A stretch of 64,000 bases of DNA from Mactromeris polynyma (lineage: Eukaryota; Mollusca; Bivalvia; Venerida; Mactridae): positions 15,023,231-15,087,230 of the forward strand of contig JASFXZ010000014.1 of assembly GCA_032209605.1 (NCBI GenBank), in the 5' to 3' direction. Position numbers and translations under genes: made by a program. Each line of letters opens with the position of its first letter. Within the stretch, counting starts at the first letter, position 1. The notes under the pieces are model-generated. The model made no database searches and was not told the DNA's origin. It was given only the letters and a program-made list of their open reading frames with translations. Below are positions 1 to 12,700 of this stretch, piece by piece.

Positions 1-77
1 TAAACTAGTCTTGTATCAAAGACTCCATTTTCTATGGGTTGATTTTGCAGAAATGTTTAACTGTAAGCTATACGTAC

Positions 78-491
78 CATGCCATCGAAAATATCTGTGT
101 TAACTTTGAATTCCCCATCTATCGCTTCAAGAGAGGCCCTGTCTGGCTTTCCATTAACTGGTAACAAAGAATCACTGTTCGGAATACTGAACAAAGGATT
201 TGGGTATGACGGGTACAATGTTAACGGACTGGCTAGGCAAGCAGTTTGCTCGCAGTGATTGCCTAAGGGAGACAATGGCGATGAAGGGGTTGCTCCGTAC
301 GTGGGAAACGCTGGATGAATGATTGATGGCGATATATTTCCGGTCATAGTGTTTGGGTTAGCTTTCTTTGTTCTTGCATCGGAAATGACGTCAGAGAATA
401 TTTCTTCTACCGGAGTATTCAGGAGTTTTCGAGACAAATCTCCGTAAAGTTTACGAAAATCGAAATCCCCGGATGATGCCGACTTGCTTAT
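78..491 (-). CDS. Internal exon of an unrecognised gene running off the left edge
   Basis: A 414-nt open exon reads on the minus strand from an acceptor (TTTTGACAG just above 491) to a donor (GTACGT just below 78). It is phase 0 if the first codon is ATA. The peptide begins SKSASSGDFDFRKLYGDL and continues through EEIFSDVISDARTKKANP, then a Ser/Pro/Asn-rich, probably disordered stretch with PSSPLSPLGN. There is no signal peptide, membrane segment or domain I recognise. The rest of the gene lies to the left of the window, or upstream at higher coordinates where no matching exon was found. The exon call rests on the long open frame and both splice sites. The function is unknown. Confidence 0.55.
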
Positions 492-1876
492 CTGTCAAAA
501 TAATAATAAAACATATTAATTTGCGATTTACTTAATGAAAGATTATTATTCATTACGCTTATTTGCATATTATCCCGATTACTTAGTTGTGTCAGTAACA
601 ATTAGTGTTCTGGTATTTAATACGGGCTCTTCGATCAATCGCGCATGCGCAAAAAAAACATGGTGAGATATGTCGGGAACGTAGATACTTGCTCTTGTGT
701 TGCCACATTTTCATGTTCATAAGAAAGATATTTTCACTCATATTTCAAAGCATAACATATCCGAACGGACGGTATAGCATTTAAAACCTCGGACTACTGT
801 TCAGACATGATGATGATGAAAACAATACTACATGTACATGTGTACCATTACTCTTTTTACCTGATCACCACCATATTGCTCTTCATTCTCGGTGATTGTA
901 TCATATTTCATATAATTATTTTCTGTGAAATCGTGACTTATTTTAAATTGAAACATTGCTTTCTAGTCACACGCACATTAACTGAAGATAAAGATCAACG
1001 GTTTTCAATCATTTTCGTAATTTTTATTGATAGAAGTTCTTATTATCAATCTATGCAAAACACCTGCAGCGTTATTGCGGTGTACAGATGTCAGTTGGAC
1101 ACATGTAAGGTTACGTGTATGTCAAATCAAACATCCAATAAAACATTTAGATGATAACTATTGTAGTTAGTGATGTGAATGTCGATTGGTTCAGAGCAGG
1201 AGAGGTTGCATTGTACGATAATAACAAAAACACAACCAAAATGTGTGCATATAAATAAAGTGACAGTACACAGGCAAAAATATTCTCTATTTCTCAAACA
1301 TAATTTCATAAAATTATTAATAATGAAATCAAAAATAATTGGTCTGTAACACGCTTTTATCAGTTGGTACTACAAAATAACGCCTAGATCAAATAGTTTC
1401 GTTTTTAATGGCGCCAGGTATATATGCATACTCAGAGCTAAACAAAAAGAATCGTACTTAGTTTAAAGGTGTTGAAGAATTGACGTGATGGCGCCGGCTG
1501 CTTCAACAGTTCAATGTACATGAATCGTCACCAAATTAATGTTATTCATCACTCTTATCACAGTGTATTAAAGAATTAGGTCATAGCCCTTAGCCAGCTG
1601 TGTGAAATAGTACTAGCGTGTCAGCACGTTTGACCAATATATATATATCAAATCATCTAAAACGAAATGATTGATGATAGTGATTGATTGAGTGAGTGTA
1701 CTGTCGACTTCTTTTAGCTGTTACCGATGTACATAAGTGATCATGATGAATGTTAATTATACATCGTTTGTCGGCTTTTATTGCATTCACTCAAATAGAT
1801 TGAGTATTTGTGATGTTTTAACTTTGGAGGAGGAAATTAAACAGTTTATACATACGAGGATTCGGGAGGCTCTCTA

Positions 1877-1894
1877 GGGAGGGAGGGAGGGGGG
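1877..1894 (+). other. Potential G-quadruplex motif
   Basis: Three GGGA units are followed by a run of six G, giving four G-tracts of at least three with one-base loops. This fits the usual intramolecular quadruplex pattern. It is an isolated G-rich patch in AT-rich DNA. No gene is visible at a distance that suggests a role. Confidence 0.5.
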
Positions 1895-2372
1895 AAATCT
1901 TGCGTAGGGGTTGATTATTTATGCGCCTGATTCTAGTTTAACAAAACTTAAAATCACAAATTCATGTCAAATTGAGATTCGAGTAAGAAATGCATACTCT
2001 GGCGCGATGATTTGTCATGTTTACTGACTTCTTAATGTATCCAAAATACCTAGTTCTTTGATGTATCCTAGAATCTGCAGAATTTGTTTTTCATTTTCAA
2101 GTTTCAGAAAACTGCTCAAGTAAACAACATACTGCTGTGATTCTTCCTACAGGTGAGGCTTTGAATCCGATTTTCTTTACGAGTCTAAGAAATGTTTATC
2201 CGGGTCCTTTGATTCCCTAATGACGAGTGTTAGTTTCACATATTAAAGGGGATTTTGGGCATTTTTTGCAGTGTCCGATTTGATTTTATTGTATTTCAGT
2301 TTTCATTTAAACATCGATTGTGAAACAAAAGTTATAACTTGTATTAGTCAGTCTCAATGCCTGCTTCCTGTG

Positions 2373-2393
2373 TTAACTAACTAACTAACTAAC
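2373..2393 (+). repeat. TAAC tetranucleotide microsatellite
   Basis: Five consecutive TAAC/AACT units. They are followed by two imperfect copies of a GCGTGCAGTMAATGT motif at about 2396 and 2455. Confidence 0.8.
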
Positions 2394-3112
2394 CCTGCGT
2401 GCAGTAAATGTATTTGCGGCTCACGTTTCGTAACGTTTTGCATTTTGGTTCCCCGCGTGCAGTCAATGTGACACGGTGTGCAAGGGATACCATACAACAC
2501 GTTCGCGGCTGTTGGCCGTAACTGAAAGTACTCGTGCCTAACTCGGGGATTGTGAAGTTCGCGGTATTCGACTGACACACAAAATTCGGACATGGAAACT
2601 GAATCTCAGCCTCCTTGAAAGGAGAGAAATGTGATTGCCACCATGCTTTCTGATTCATTATTTTTCGATCTTTCATAATGAAATATGGGAATGAATATTT
2701 TATAGCAACACTTTCAGTTTGTGGCCCCGAATACAAAGATTGCTGTTTTTATAAAGTCGCTCTGTTTAGATAATGCAGTTCATTATATCTGTCTGTACAA
2801 AACTATGCGTTGATTATTTTGCAAACGAAAAACATTTTTAAACCGGCTTTCTGGTCCATATGTAATTGTAAATTCTTTACGTAAGCGATTGGTCATAATG
2901 CATATACGTTCACCGGGATCTGAAAGACGAGTTGTTTGTTTCACCCACAACATATACATGGTAACGTCACTGTTTATGGTGTTAATGCATTGAAGAAAAC
3001 TGATATTAATGTGTCGATAGTTAGTACATGTGTCTGTGATAATACATCGATCTGTTACATGAATATTGCGTAAATGATTTACATTTATATGTAAATATAC
3101 TTTTATATATAC

Positions 3113-3345
3113 AGTAAAACCTCGATAATACGACCACCCTTTGAAACCCTCAAATTCATTATCGAGTTGGTCTTAATAAAGATAAAAAAGGTAAGTTGGA
3201 AATGAAAAATGTGTTCATAATTTTGATGTTATCTTATTTTTGAGATGGTCTTAATATTGAGGTTGAATAAAGATCAAAATAGGAACAATTGACTTGAAAA
3301 TTGTGTTCTGAGTTTTGAGATGGTATTTAAATGAGATTTTACTGT
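3113..3345 (+). mobile_element. Pogo-like MITE, family 1, near full length
   Basis: The element begins CAGTAAAACCTCGATAATAC and ends with GAGATTTTACTG, which are imperfect inverted ends flanked by TA. The interior repeats GGTCTTAATA and GACCACC motifs shared with other copies in the window. There is no coding capacity. Ends of the CAGT..CCTCGATA type resemble pogo/Tigger-type Tc1-mariner elements, so assignment to that group is an inference. Confidence 0.7.
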
Positions 3346-4901
3346 ATATATATATTGTATATGATGTCCCTGAGACCCTTTGACGTATCTGAATTCAAAA
3401 TCCCCTATAAGGAAAACATCATTCATGTACCGGTATGTATGATCTCGGCCTGTGTTTATGATGTCTATTGTTTGTTTATGGTCAATGACTTTATAAATAT
3501 CCTTCTCATTTCACAAATGAATATATTGATAGCATGTGTACTCATACGCTTCCTAATGTACATTTAACTGCTTTCTTAGCTCGGTAAACTTCATCAATGT
3601 CAGCGTCTCTGACATACTGAAATATGTTTTATGTATACATAGCTACTATATACATGTTTACTGTCTAAAATTTGCCGTTGGTGTAAAGCAGTAGATGAAT
3701 AAATGCATTAGCATGAATTAATTCGATATTTTCTGTTTGTGAATGGATTAAATGAAACTAGTTCTTACAACCAGGGACATATATGTATATGAATCCTCTA
3801 CTGGACAGTCCTAGCAATTCCATCTAATATGCAGGAATGGTTAAAACATAAACTCGTCCCGTATTATGTGTAAAGTACCTTATCGCTAACGTCCAAATGT
3901 TCTTTCTTTATTCCATTTGTTCTTCTGTCTTCCATATTGTTTTCTTTCTTTCCTTCAATATAATTCACGTCATCGATCTTTTTTCCCCGATTAAAAGGTT
4001 TTCGATTACTTTTAATATTCGAAGCTTTGTGGAATTTATCATTTATTTCCTGCACGATTTAATAATCCTGTTAGTTATTTCACTCTGCAGTATTATTTCT
4101 ATAGATGTATCGGTAGCGCTGTGTATCAACTTTAATGTATATATACGAAAAATGTAGTATAAGTCAAATATAATAACACAATTACGTTGTAAAAACACTA
4201 GATAGAAACACGTTTTTGTTTTACACAATGAAATCGTAACACAATATTCCTATCATACACTACACTGACTGACCGGTCTATATAAGTCCACTATAAGTAT
4301 TCAACATTATTATACATAAAGCGTTATCAGTAACTTCAATCTATCATTATCAATCAATCAAAGAGCTCGAGGGCATCCGCGTGGAGTATAAATTAATCAG
4401 AGAGGTGCGGTGATAAAAAGAGTGTTCGCACATTTTCATACCTGGTGATTGATTGAGTAGTGTCAACAAATACAGTAGAGTTTGACATCCATTGTTTATC
4501 ATACTCTGTTAGTAATCATTTACATAATTTATCAATCAGCTGTACCTAAGGGCAATAAAGGGAGGTAATTATCGACTTCAGCGGCTTTTGTATGTATGTG
4601 AGAATTAAGTCTGGCCAAAGTTGTGAAATTATTGATTGATATTAGAGATAAATTTCGTTTCCATAGGGAAAACGAGCAAGTGTACATCACCTTTAGCAAA
4701 CTTCTGCCTGTTGATTGACACATCACGTGTTGGGTTATATTTATATATTGATTTTGTTCTTGTTGATGATTCTGATTTATAAGTTCGTATATTTTCATAA
4801 TAAACACGCTCGCCCATGCGAGATTTATCGAAAGCGAGGGCGCGATAACTACTTATAAGAAACATATAAAGCGGGATAAAACGTTGTTTCTATCATCATC
4901 T
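3346..4901. other. Gene-free stretch
   Basis: AT-rich DNA with short open frames on both strands (for example 3331-3567 and 3897-4157). None has splice support or a recognisable domain, and several overlap each other on opposite strands. Nothing further is seen. Confidence 0.5.
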
Positions 4902-5120
4902 AGGGGAGGTGCGCAGTGGTCGAGGGTAGAGTGCCTGACTTCTGATCCGAAGGTTGTGAGTTCGAGCCCCGCAATAAGCGGATTTTGATCACGAATTTCA
5001 CAATCCCTTAATTTGGTGCCAGTACTGGTTAGTAACTCAGGAAGCAGACATCGAGAGTGATCTATAGGTTGTTAGAACTTGTTTCACAATTGATGTAAGA
5101 TAAATATGTTTTAACTAATC
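4902..5120 (+). mobile_element. tRNA-derived SINE (family S1)
   Basis: A tRNA-like head carries A-box-like GCGCAGTGGTCGAGGGT and B-box-like GTGAGTTCGAGCCCC. A tail follows containing CAGGAAGCAGACATCGAGAGTGAT and ACTTGTTTCACA. Head and tail recur at 24640, 27094 and, inverted, at 43418 and 56155. The fused tail and degenerate stems argue against a functional tRNA. Confidence 0.75.
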
Positions 5121-6298
5121 ATCTGTAAACACTGAATGCATGCTGAATTTTGCGCAACAACAGCTTACCGTGCATTATCATGTACAATAACATTAAAATG
5201 GAGTGATTTCTTAAAACAAAGACGTACAACTATAATTTAGATTTAGTGTACTCTATGAACTTAACAGGTGAAATTTATTCGATGCTAAAAATACGAAAAT
5301 TAACATTTTGCTGCATGCTTTAGATTCCTTAAGCTTACATCGTCTTTACGCTTAGTGATATCTCCCAAACAGATCCTTGATCTCAGAAAGTAATGTAAGT
5401 AAGATCCTTGATCTCATTAAGTAATGTATATAAAGAACTGTTTTTACATATTTGGTAAAGAATGCCATTCCTAAATAAATTTTCATTTCACCGTTTTTGA
5501 CATAATATGCCATAAACAAGACATTTCACACCTAACTTTCTTCTGAAAAACTCCGCAGTCACTGACGAACTCTTGGAATAAACTGTTGAATGTGACCGTA
5601 AAAATACACGTACGAAAAAGACTTTTGGTTCAATGACTCCGAATATCAGTCACTGTACAAAGTCAAAATGCTAATTGAGAAATTGCTCTCCGATTTTTAA
5701 AATAAGGTCACAGAAAATCCCTACTTTCGTTTTGAAATTTAAAATCGGCTACTTTCGGTTTAAAAACACATCAATATCAAACTAATTAGAATATTTTCGT
5801 AAAATGAATTGCAATTGTTTAGTTTGTAGCTACCATAACATAATCATTTGAGGAAAGAAAAAAATGCCACGCAGCTAAAGGCAGAATTTACTGTGTTGGA
5901 GATTTGTTTAAATGTGTAATAATTTACAATCGCATTATAAGTTTATTATACTTAAGCGATTCGGAAAGCCTCGGTCAATACCTCGTGACTTATGCTTTCG
6001 AGGAATATCCGTTTTTTAACAAAATTACAACATAAAAATATTATCCATTTCATCTGGAACCAATATATATTGGTCCCAGATTTAATAGACATGGGTTATT
6101 TATAGCCAGATTGAAAATCTATCGTACAGACCTTTTTTCAGATCAGAGACAATCTGTTTGAATTAGAGTATTATGCTGTGGAATTCGGACTTCTCAAAAT
6201 GTATCGATATCAAATCATTTTCTAATGGTTTGCTAAATATCTTCTGAAATTCACCATAACGTTTTTATATAATAAAACAGACGAATTATTTTAAACAT
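5121..6298. other. Gene-free stretch
   Basis: Only a local duplication of a GATCCTTGATCTCA motif (about 5371 and 5402) and a short palindrome ACCAATATATATTGGT near 6060 stand out. No exon was found. Confidence 0.5.
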
Positions 6299-6463
6299 AC
6301 AGTAAAACCTCACTTAAAGACCACCCCAAAATTAAGAACACAATTTCCATGTTCATTTTCACAGTTTTGGTCTTTATTCAATCTCAATATTTATACCACC
6401 TCAAAGACAAGACCAGTTTTAAGCGTCCGAAGGGTGGACGTAGTATTGAGGTCTCACTGTATA
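6299..6463 (+). mobile_element. Pogo-like MITE, family 1
   Basis: The element starts ACAGTAAAACCTCACTTAAA and ends GAGGTCTCACTGTATA, with internal GACCACC and a TTTATT stretch. It lies about 90 bp downstream of the stop codon of the Ly6-ShK-MIB/HERC2 gene and contains that gene's nearest minus-strand AATAAA. Confidence 0.75.
6373..6378 (-). terminator. Candidate polyadenylation signal of the Ly6-ShK-MIB/HERC2 gene
   Basis: AATAAA on the minus strand, about 176 nt beyond the stop at 6554-6556. It is the first canonical hexamer downstream, and it lies inside the 6299-6463 MITE. Use of this site is inferred. Confidence 0.4.
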
Positions 6464-6553
6464 TCACAAAATGTATCGTAAAAACTAAGTGTGTTGATGT
6501 AAATCGCGGTACAGACGAAGGCAAAGAACAACGCATGTGGGAGCTATGTTTAA

Positions 6554-6715
6554 TTAAGGCCCGGTAGGCGGGTTGTACGAGCCAGGAACAAACATAACAT
6601 CATAGGCATTTTCTGCACCAAGTCGATAGTTGTTTAAGTAGCCGTCACTCCATTGAACTTTAACCCAACCGTTAACTGGGTCAACATCCATCACTGTACC
6701 ATTACCGTTTCCGTC
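6554..6715 (-). CDS. Exon 17: second half of MIB/HERC2 domain 5 and stop
   Basis: Acceptor TTTTGCAG precedes codon GAC at 6715. The exon encodes DGNGNGTVMDVDPVNGWV, then QWSDGYLNNYRLGAENAYDV, then a short tail SYNPPTGP and TAA. It is phase 0 with exon 16. The YRLGAENAYDV ending matches the conserved C-terminal strand of MIB/HERC2. Confidence 0.85.
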   Translation of the reverse strand, partial: DGNGNGTVMDVDPVNGWVKVQWSDGYLNNYRLGAENAYDVMFVPGSYNPPTGP

Positions 6716-9700
6716 CTGCAAAATACGAGATCACGTGACACTCAGTAACGAATTATTGACTGACGATTAGTGAGTTATGTAGAACAACACGACGTAATTG
6801 TTTGTATTAAATGTGATTGTTTGAAAAACAATTTAAAACATTTCTTGGATGCACGTGTTCAATGTGCCACTGTGTTCTTTGTCCCAGACCGTCTCACAAA
6901 TAGTTTCTTCGTTGAAATTTATATAAGCATCCATACTGTGGCTCTGATACCTCGTCTCACCCAAACAAGAACACAAACATTTTTATAGCATTTAAGTTAA
7001 TGAACAAAACGAAATGGAACAGATCGGAATTGAAAAGAACGGAATTGAACAGAACCGAATGGAACAGAACGGAATAGAACAGAACGGAATGGAACATAAC
7101 GTAATGGAACAGAAAAGAATGGCACATAATAACAGAACGGTGTTGAGTTTACGTCAAGTTTTGCAACAGTCTAACAGTTATGTACGACAAACAGTTCACA
7201 GAACCAGTGCCCCTTGGTTATCACACAGTACTAGACTGTTCTTCGGGGGAAAACAACAGACAACTTCCTCACATGAAGGAAAGGCGGGTGACAAATGAAT
7301 AAATAGGGGCCATCGTAGCCGAGTGGTAATGGTCGCTGACTTCAAATCACTTGCTCACTTATGTGAGGTAGCTATCTAGCTTCCGTGCAGAAAGACAATG
7401 TTTCTACCCAGGTGTCCGACTACGCCTAGAATAATGCTGGAAGGGGCACATGGGGGTCTTCCTTCACTCTAATAGCTGGAAACGTCACTACACGACCCTG
7501 GCTTTCTCTGTGACTTAAAGCCACGTTACAAGATTGAATAAATAAGCCCATAGATTCGACCTTAAGGACTCGTTTATAAGCATCAGACGAGGAATCCTAA
7601 TAAAGAAATAGTCACAATGTCTAATTTCCAAAAGAGATAATTATATGTATACATGCATATCGGGAACTATTTTGAATGCAAATTTAGACCGTTCGGAAGC
7701 TTGATGCTCTTGTATTTCGACCAAAACACAACAAGACTTATGTGTTCAAAATAACACAATTACCTCAGCCCCCACTCCCGATCCTTGCCGTATACTGAAT
7801 CACTGTGCGCTGTAAGTATTTAGGATATTGCAATTATATATGAATACGAGGAATGATCCAAAATAAACCCGACACAGGACGACGTCACTCTATTTTCATG
7901 ACGTTTTCTGCGTCATACTGTACACATCGGGGGCGGCGATGATTCCACTGTTTGAAGATGTCCATATAATTTAATGTACAGAACATCCAATATTTTTGAA
8001 ATGCTTCTACTTAATTTCAGCGCAAAATACAGCAGATTTATTGCAAACAAGCTAATTACATAACACCACACAGACATTAAAAACCACAGACTAACTGAAA
8101 CGGTCATTGACGAGTGTGACCGCCGTTTGCCTGGATAACGGCCTGGCATCTACTGCTCAATGACATAATGAAATTACAAAGACAATTATGGGGAATCTTT
8201 GCCCATTCTGTTACTATCTTCTTGGTCCTGTTGTCATCTATAGATACGATATGGGAAGATTATCACTGGCACATGTTACTCACGTTACATTCTTTTGTTA
8301 GACTGGGGCGTTTGCCCCATGTCTTTAGTAACCGTAATTTTGGAAACATCGGTATCAGAGTTAGACACATTTGATCAGTTTTACAATCCCCACAGCCAGT
8401 GCGAATACACATCCTAGTATCAGGTTACTGATAAGCACTCATTAGTGAATGGTGTGGGAACACTATGGCGAATGTTTATGACCTGTTGATAACACATTCA
8501 AGACGAATGATAACAAAAATAAAGCTTGATTAGGCCACTTCTTTTTTATTAATTGAATTACAAAACCAGCGAGCGTATTTTTTGCTAAAATTGAAAAAAA
8601 AATAGATATCGAATTTAGCGCTTCTAAAATGTTTCGTTTCCAACCGTATCGATTGTGGACGAAAATAAAGAAAATACGAACGAAATTGAGTACGAATCCG
8701 AACCCGTTTTTAGACTGGTGTACGAAAAATCGATCAATATACGTAGTATAATGAAGTTAACGGTGCGCACATGTAAACCCGTCGAAACGGTACGGATCGG
8801 ACGGGTTTTACAACATCCATTGCTGTTTACGCACAACGATTGTCTGCACATTCGCTTGTTGGACATTTAAACTTTGTTTGTGTCGTCAAAAAGGCATTTC
8901 AGGTGTTAATGTTAAAGTAAATCATAATTTTTAAATGTTATTTATCGAAATACGCCAATTATTTGCCCATTTGCTAATTTTTAAAATTGGTAAGCCATTA
9001 GGTAGCCAGCACGATAAAATTCAACGTACATGTAATGCTTGCAAGCCTGTCGGACTGGCAATCAAATGATTGATAACAAGATTAGTTAAATAAATAAACG
9101 TTAAGATCAACTCGCCCGCACACATATTGATTAGAAGTGAAGGCGGTAAACTAAAACCTGTCCTATCATAGTCCAGGTTGAACTGTAGTTATACATGCAT
9201 GCTTTGAAATTAACATTGATTGACACAGTGCAATACTTGTACAATCTAGGGTTGACAAGTCTTTACAGAACACGAACAAATTTGTCTGCCCCAGTCTTTC
9301 TGCGCTTTCAGCGCTTTGATTAAGAAAAGCACCGCCAAAATGACGGTTCGTTATACACCATTCAGAAGACAGCAGATTGTATGTCATATATATTTTCAAA
9401 GGGGTGCCGTTTTACTATGCAATGTCTATTGAAGATATCACATATTTGAATATGTGATATAAACAAATCGAATTCGTGATACATGTATATGGAAATCCGG
9501 ACCGGTACGGTGATATCGGTGATATCTGCAGTTCAAATTGTAGATACTTGTACACTTGTATACTATATTTAGGTTGAATTGGGGCGATTTCTGCAATCAA
9601 ATGCTAGATTGTGGAATTCCATTTGCACACATTGTCATTGTCATTGACTAGTCTAATCTCATAGATAGACTACTAATACACTGCTAGTAATCTAGTATTC

Positions 9701-12700
9701 GAATAGTTGATATTGCGACTTTATACTAACCTGTGTTCCGTACCTCCAGTCACGGCCACGCTGGACTAAAGCTCCAACATAAATATCATTAGCTAAAACT
9801 GTGCCGGCCGTAGGCGGGGGACTGGTTGTAGGGGGCGTGGTTTTCACTGTAGGCGGTGGTATCTTCACGACGTCATGAACACCACTTAAACCATTTCTAT
9901 ACTCGTTGGTTTGTGAGCCAACGTCCCAATGTACACCCACCCAACCAGGAAGTGACGTGTCCGTGACTGTTCCCTCGCCATTCCCGTCCTAAATTTCAGA
10001 AATTGTCTTCGTCTTAGCCGCACAGTTTGGTGCAAAAATATGACATGTTTATGTGACAAATTTTCTACCGTCTTGGACCAATGATCCAAAATGTCCAATG
10101 GCATGCATGTTAATATTATGACAGGAAGTTAAATGAATTTAGAATGTTTAGATGGATTTGGCAATGTGAAATAATCTATGCATTTGGTTTCATTTTGGAT
10201 CAGCCTTGGTACAGTCAGACCTCGTTTATTCGACAACATTGTATCCAAAGACTTGGTATAATCCGATATAAGTATCAGGTCTCGATGTAACTCAGGCACG
10301 TCGAAGTGAAATGGGTTATTCAAAATTATTTACTCGTATATGTATTATTCGAATACAATTTCGGACCCGATGAATTCGAATGAGCGAGTTCCGACTGTAG
10401 ATGACTTACACATGACACAAATTTAACCATGTAACTCGTCATTGTTTTCGGACTAAACAATAGTTGGTTTTGTTTTAATAGTATATCGTAATTTATTAGT
10501 AAGATAAATTCGAGCCTACCTGGGTCCCATACCTCCAGCCTGGACCTCGTACAACACGATCACCCACGTGCAAGTTGTCTGAAAATTATGTATGAAATGC
10601 AATCGGAACCAAAATGCAAATGCAAATTACTGTGTGTATGAGGTCGACACTCGCCTCGTACATTTTCGAATGCAAGCGGTGGTATTTAGGACGACTTGGT
10701 ATGTCCCCGCACACCATAAAGGGACTTTTTGAAGCAGATGGGGTAAATTTTACCTGTCCGTAGAGAAGTATGGACCAAACAGACATTTTTGAACCCAAAG
10801 ATGGTCGCTGCACAGTGCCAATGAGACCCATCGTACAGTTAACCGTTTTTCTGGCAGTACTTTCCTGGTTACGTACGAGTACTATGTTAGGTGGGAAACG
10901 CCGAAAAGCATGTCTGTTTTTACCTGACTGGACGAGGGATCGAACCCATGACCATCGGATTCGAAGTCAGCAGCGTTAAGCCCTGAGCCTAGGTTTCTAC
11001 AAAAGCTGCCTATACACCAAGGTCCGAAAAAAGGGCAAGCCGAACTTGCCGGAATATATTTTCAGTATGGTAAGGCCAAAATCTGATGACACAATAGTGT
11101 TGACAATACATCGTTTGTTGGATCAGTGCATATCAAATTGCCGGTAGATAGATAGATACGTTTATTTCCTCCAAGTTGGAGAGCGAACAGTATATAAAGT
11201 ATTAACAAAACAAAACAAACATTATTTACAAATATCTACGGAACAGACATGAATGTATATATGATGAATGTACACGTAGTATATTCCTGAGACTAGTGAT
11301 TTAATATTTCTAACATCAATACATGAATCTATTATAGAAACAAAATATGGTTTAATAGGCACACATTGTCCAAGTACTAAATAATGTAAAGGCTAGACAT
11401 ATTTCGAATTAAGAATAACCAATTGACTTGAATAAATAAAATGACTGTGAACACACTTTTGTGTTTTTGATCATAATTATATTGTCGCTTTCTCGGTTTT
11501 TGAAAAATAATTATAAATGCAAAGATATGTACATTGGAAACTCCCTAGTCCGGACACTCTCCAGTCCCGTTTTAGTTTCTTCTATGCAGTATATGATAAA
11601 ATCCTTCCTATTCCGAAATCCGGACGATTTTTTCGGTCCGGTACTGTCAGCGCGTTTTATTTCATAGATAAACTTTATATACATGTTCTTTGGAAATGAA
11701 TTGATTTAGTACTGCTAGGCTTATGTTATTGGTTTTTGATTATTCAAAATAAAAAGAAGATATGTATGCTGATAACAAAAGAAAATAATAAGAATGGAAA
11801 TAAAATTTAACTAAATAATTAACGTATAGTAGTTCAGATAGCAAGAGCTTGGAAAGACGGTGTCAACGATACCAAATACTCAAAGCCGCCAAAAATTGAG
11901 TTACGGATTTCTGGAAATACGGCGACGCAATGTCACGTGGGAATCCCTACGCAGATCCCTGTGTTACTAAATGAAAACAGAGGGACAAACAACATGACTT
12001 CCACGAATTTCATTATCAAATTCCCAACTTACATGGCTCGTATGGTGTTGTTGTTGGTATGTTTGTTGAGAGTGTTGTCATAGAAACCGTCGTCATGGAA
12101 ACTGCTTGCACTTCATAAATATTATTCTCACCATAACGATATGTGTCAGTGATGTTATTAGCGTTCCACAGAACACTGACCCAGTCTCGTTTACTAACAT
12201 CTATTACTGTACCTGTGGAATTACCGTCCGTATCGCCCCCATTCCAGTCTGGTCCTCGTACTACGATATCGCCGTTTAATAATGTAGCTGATGGTGAGGA
12301 AATAGAGAACATCACTTTTTTCAAACTCGATGTTATATTACTTAATGGATTAGATACACATTGGTCAATGTTCAAAATACGTTACCCGGTTAGCTCAGTC
12401 GGTATAGCGCTCGACTGCTAATTTAGAGATTATGGGTTCGAAATCCCGGCTAGGCGTTTGTTCTTCCGTGACAATTCCATGAAGATAATGCATCCAAAAT
12501 CATTTTCCTTCACCTCTGAACTCTGATCGATGTACACAAATTGTCAATAACTTGTATGAGCAGGTTAGTATCAGTCTGCAACCCAAGAGCACAGGTTAGG
12601 TCAATTTACTGAGGTATATTTAACTGAAATACTATTGAGAAACGGATTAAAACAGAAAGGAAGTATTACGATTGTTACCAAAAGGATTTGCAGACATATT

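Larger units (their letters stand above)
492..3111. other. Intergenic or intronic stretch with no gene seen
   Basis: No exon with coherent splice signals was found. Short open frames at 807-1154 and 2389-2736 lack family resemblance and splice support. The stretch contains a G-run motif (1877-1894) and a TAAC microsatellite (2373-2393), listed separately. Confidence 0.5.
6716..9730. other. Last intron (3.0 kb) of the Ly6-ShK-MIB/HERC2 gene
   Basis: It holds a 15-bp repeat patch (7004-7137) and a tRNA-headed SINE (7306-7547). The pair of overlapping opposite-strand open frames at 8624-8870 shows no splice sites or family resemblance. The rest is unremarkable AT-rich DNA. Confidence 0.5.

Noticed and set aside
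807..1154. 115-residue plus-strand open frame
   Set aside because: Cysteine- and isoleucine-rich low-confidence translation, no splice sites, no family resemblance.
2389..2736. 115-residue minus-strand open frame
   Set aside because: Overlaps another open frame in a different phase and a repeat. No supporting signals.
8624..8870. Open frames on both strands over the same 240 bases
   Set aside because: Mirror-image openness from CGA/TCG-rich composition. No splice sites or known domain.
12384..12456. tRNA gene
   Set aside because: B box and D arm look good, but the anticodon stem is mispaired and the sequence continues into a SINE tail.
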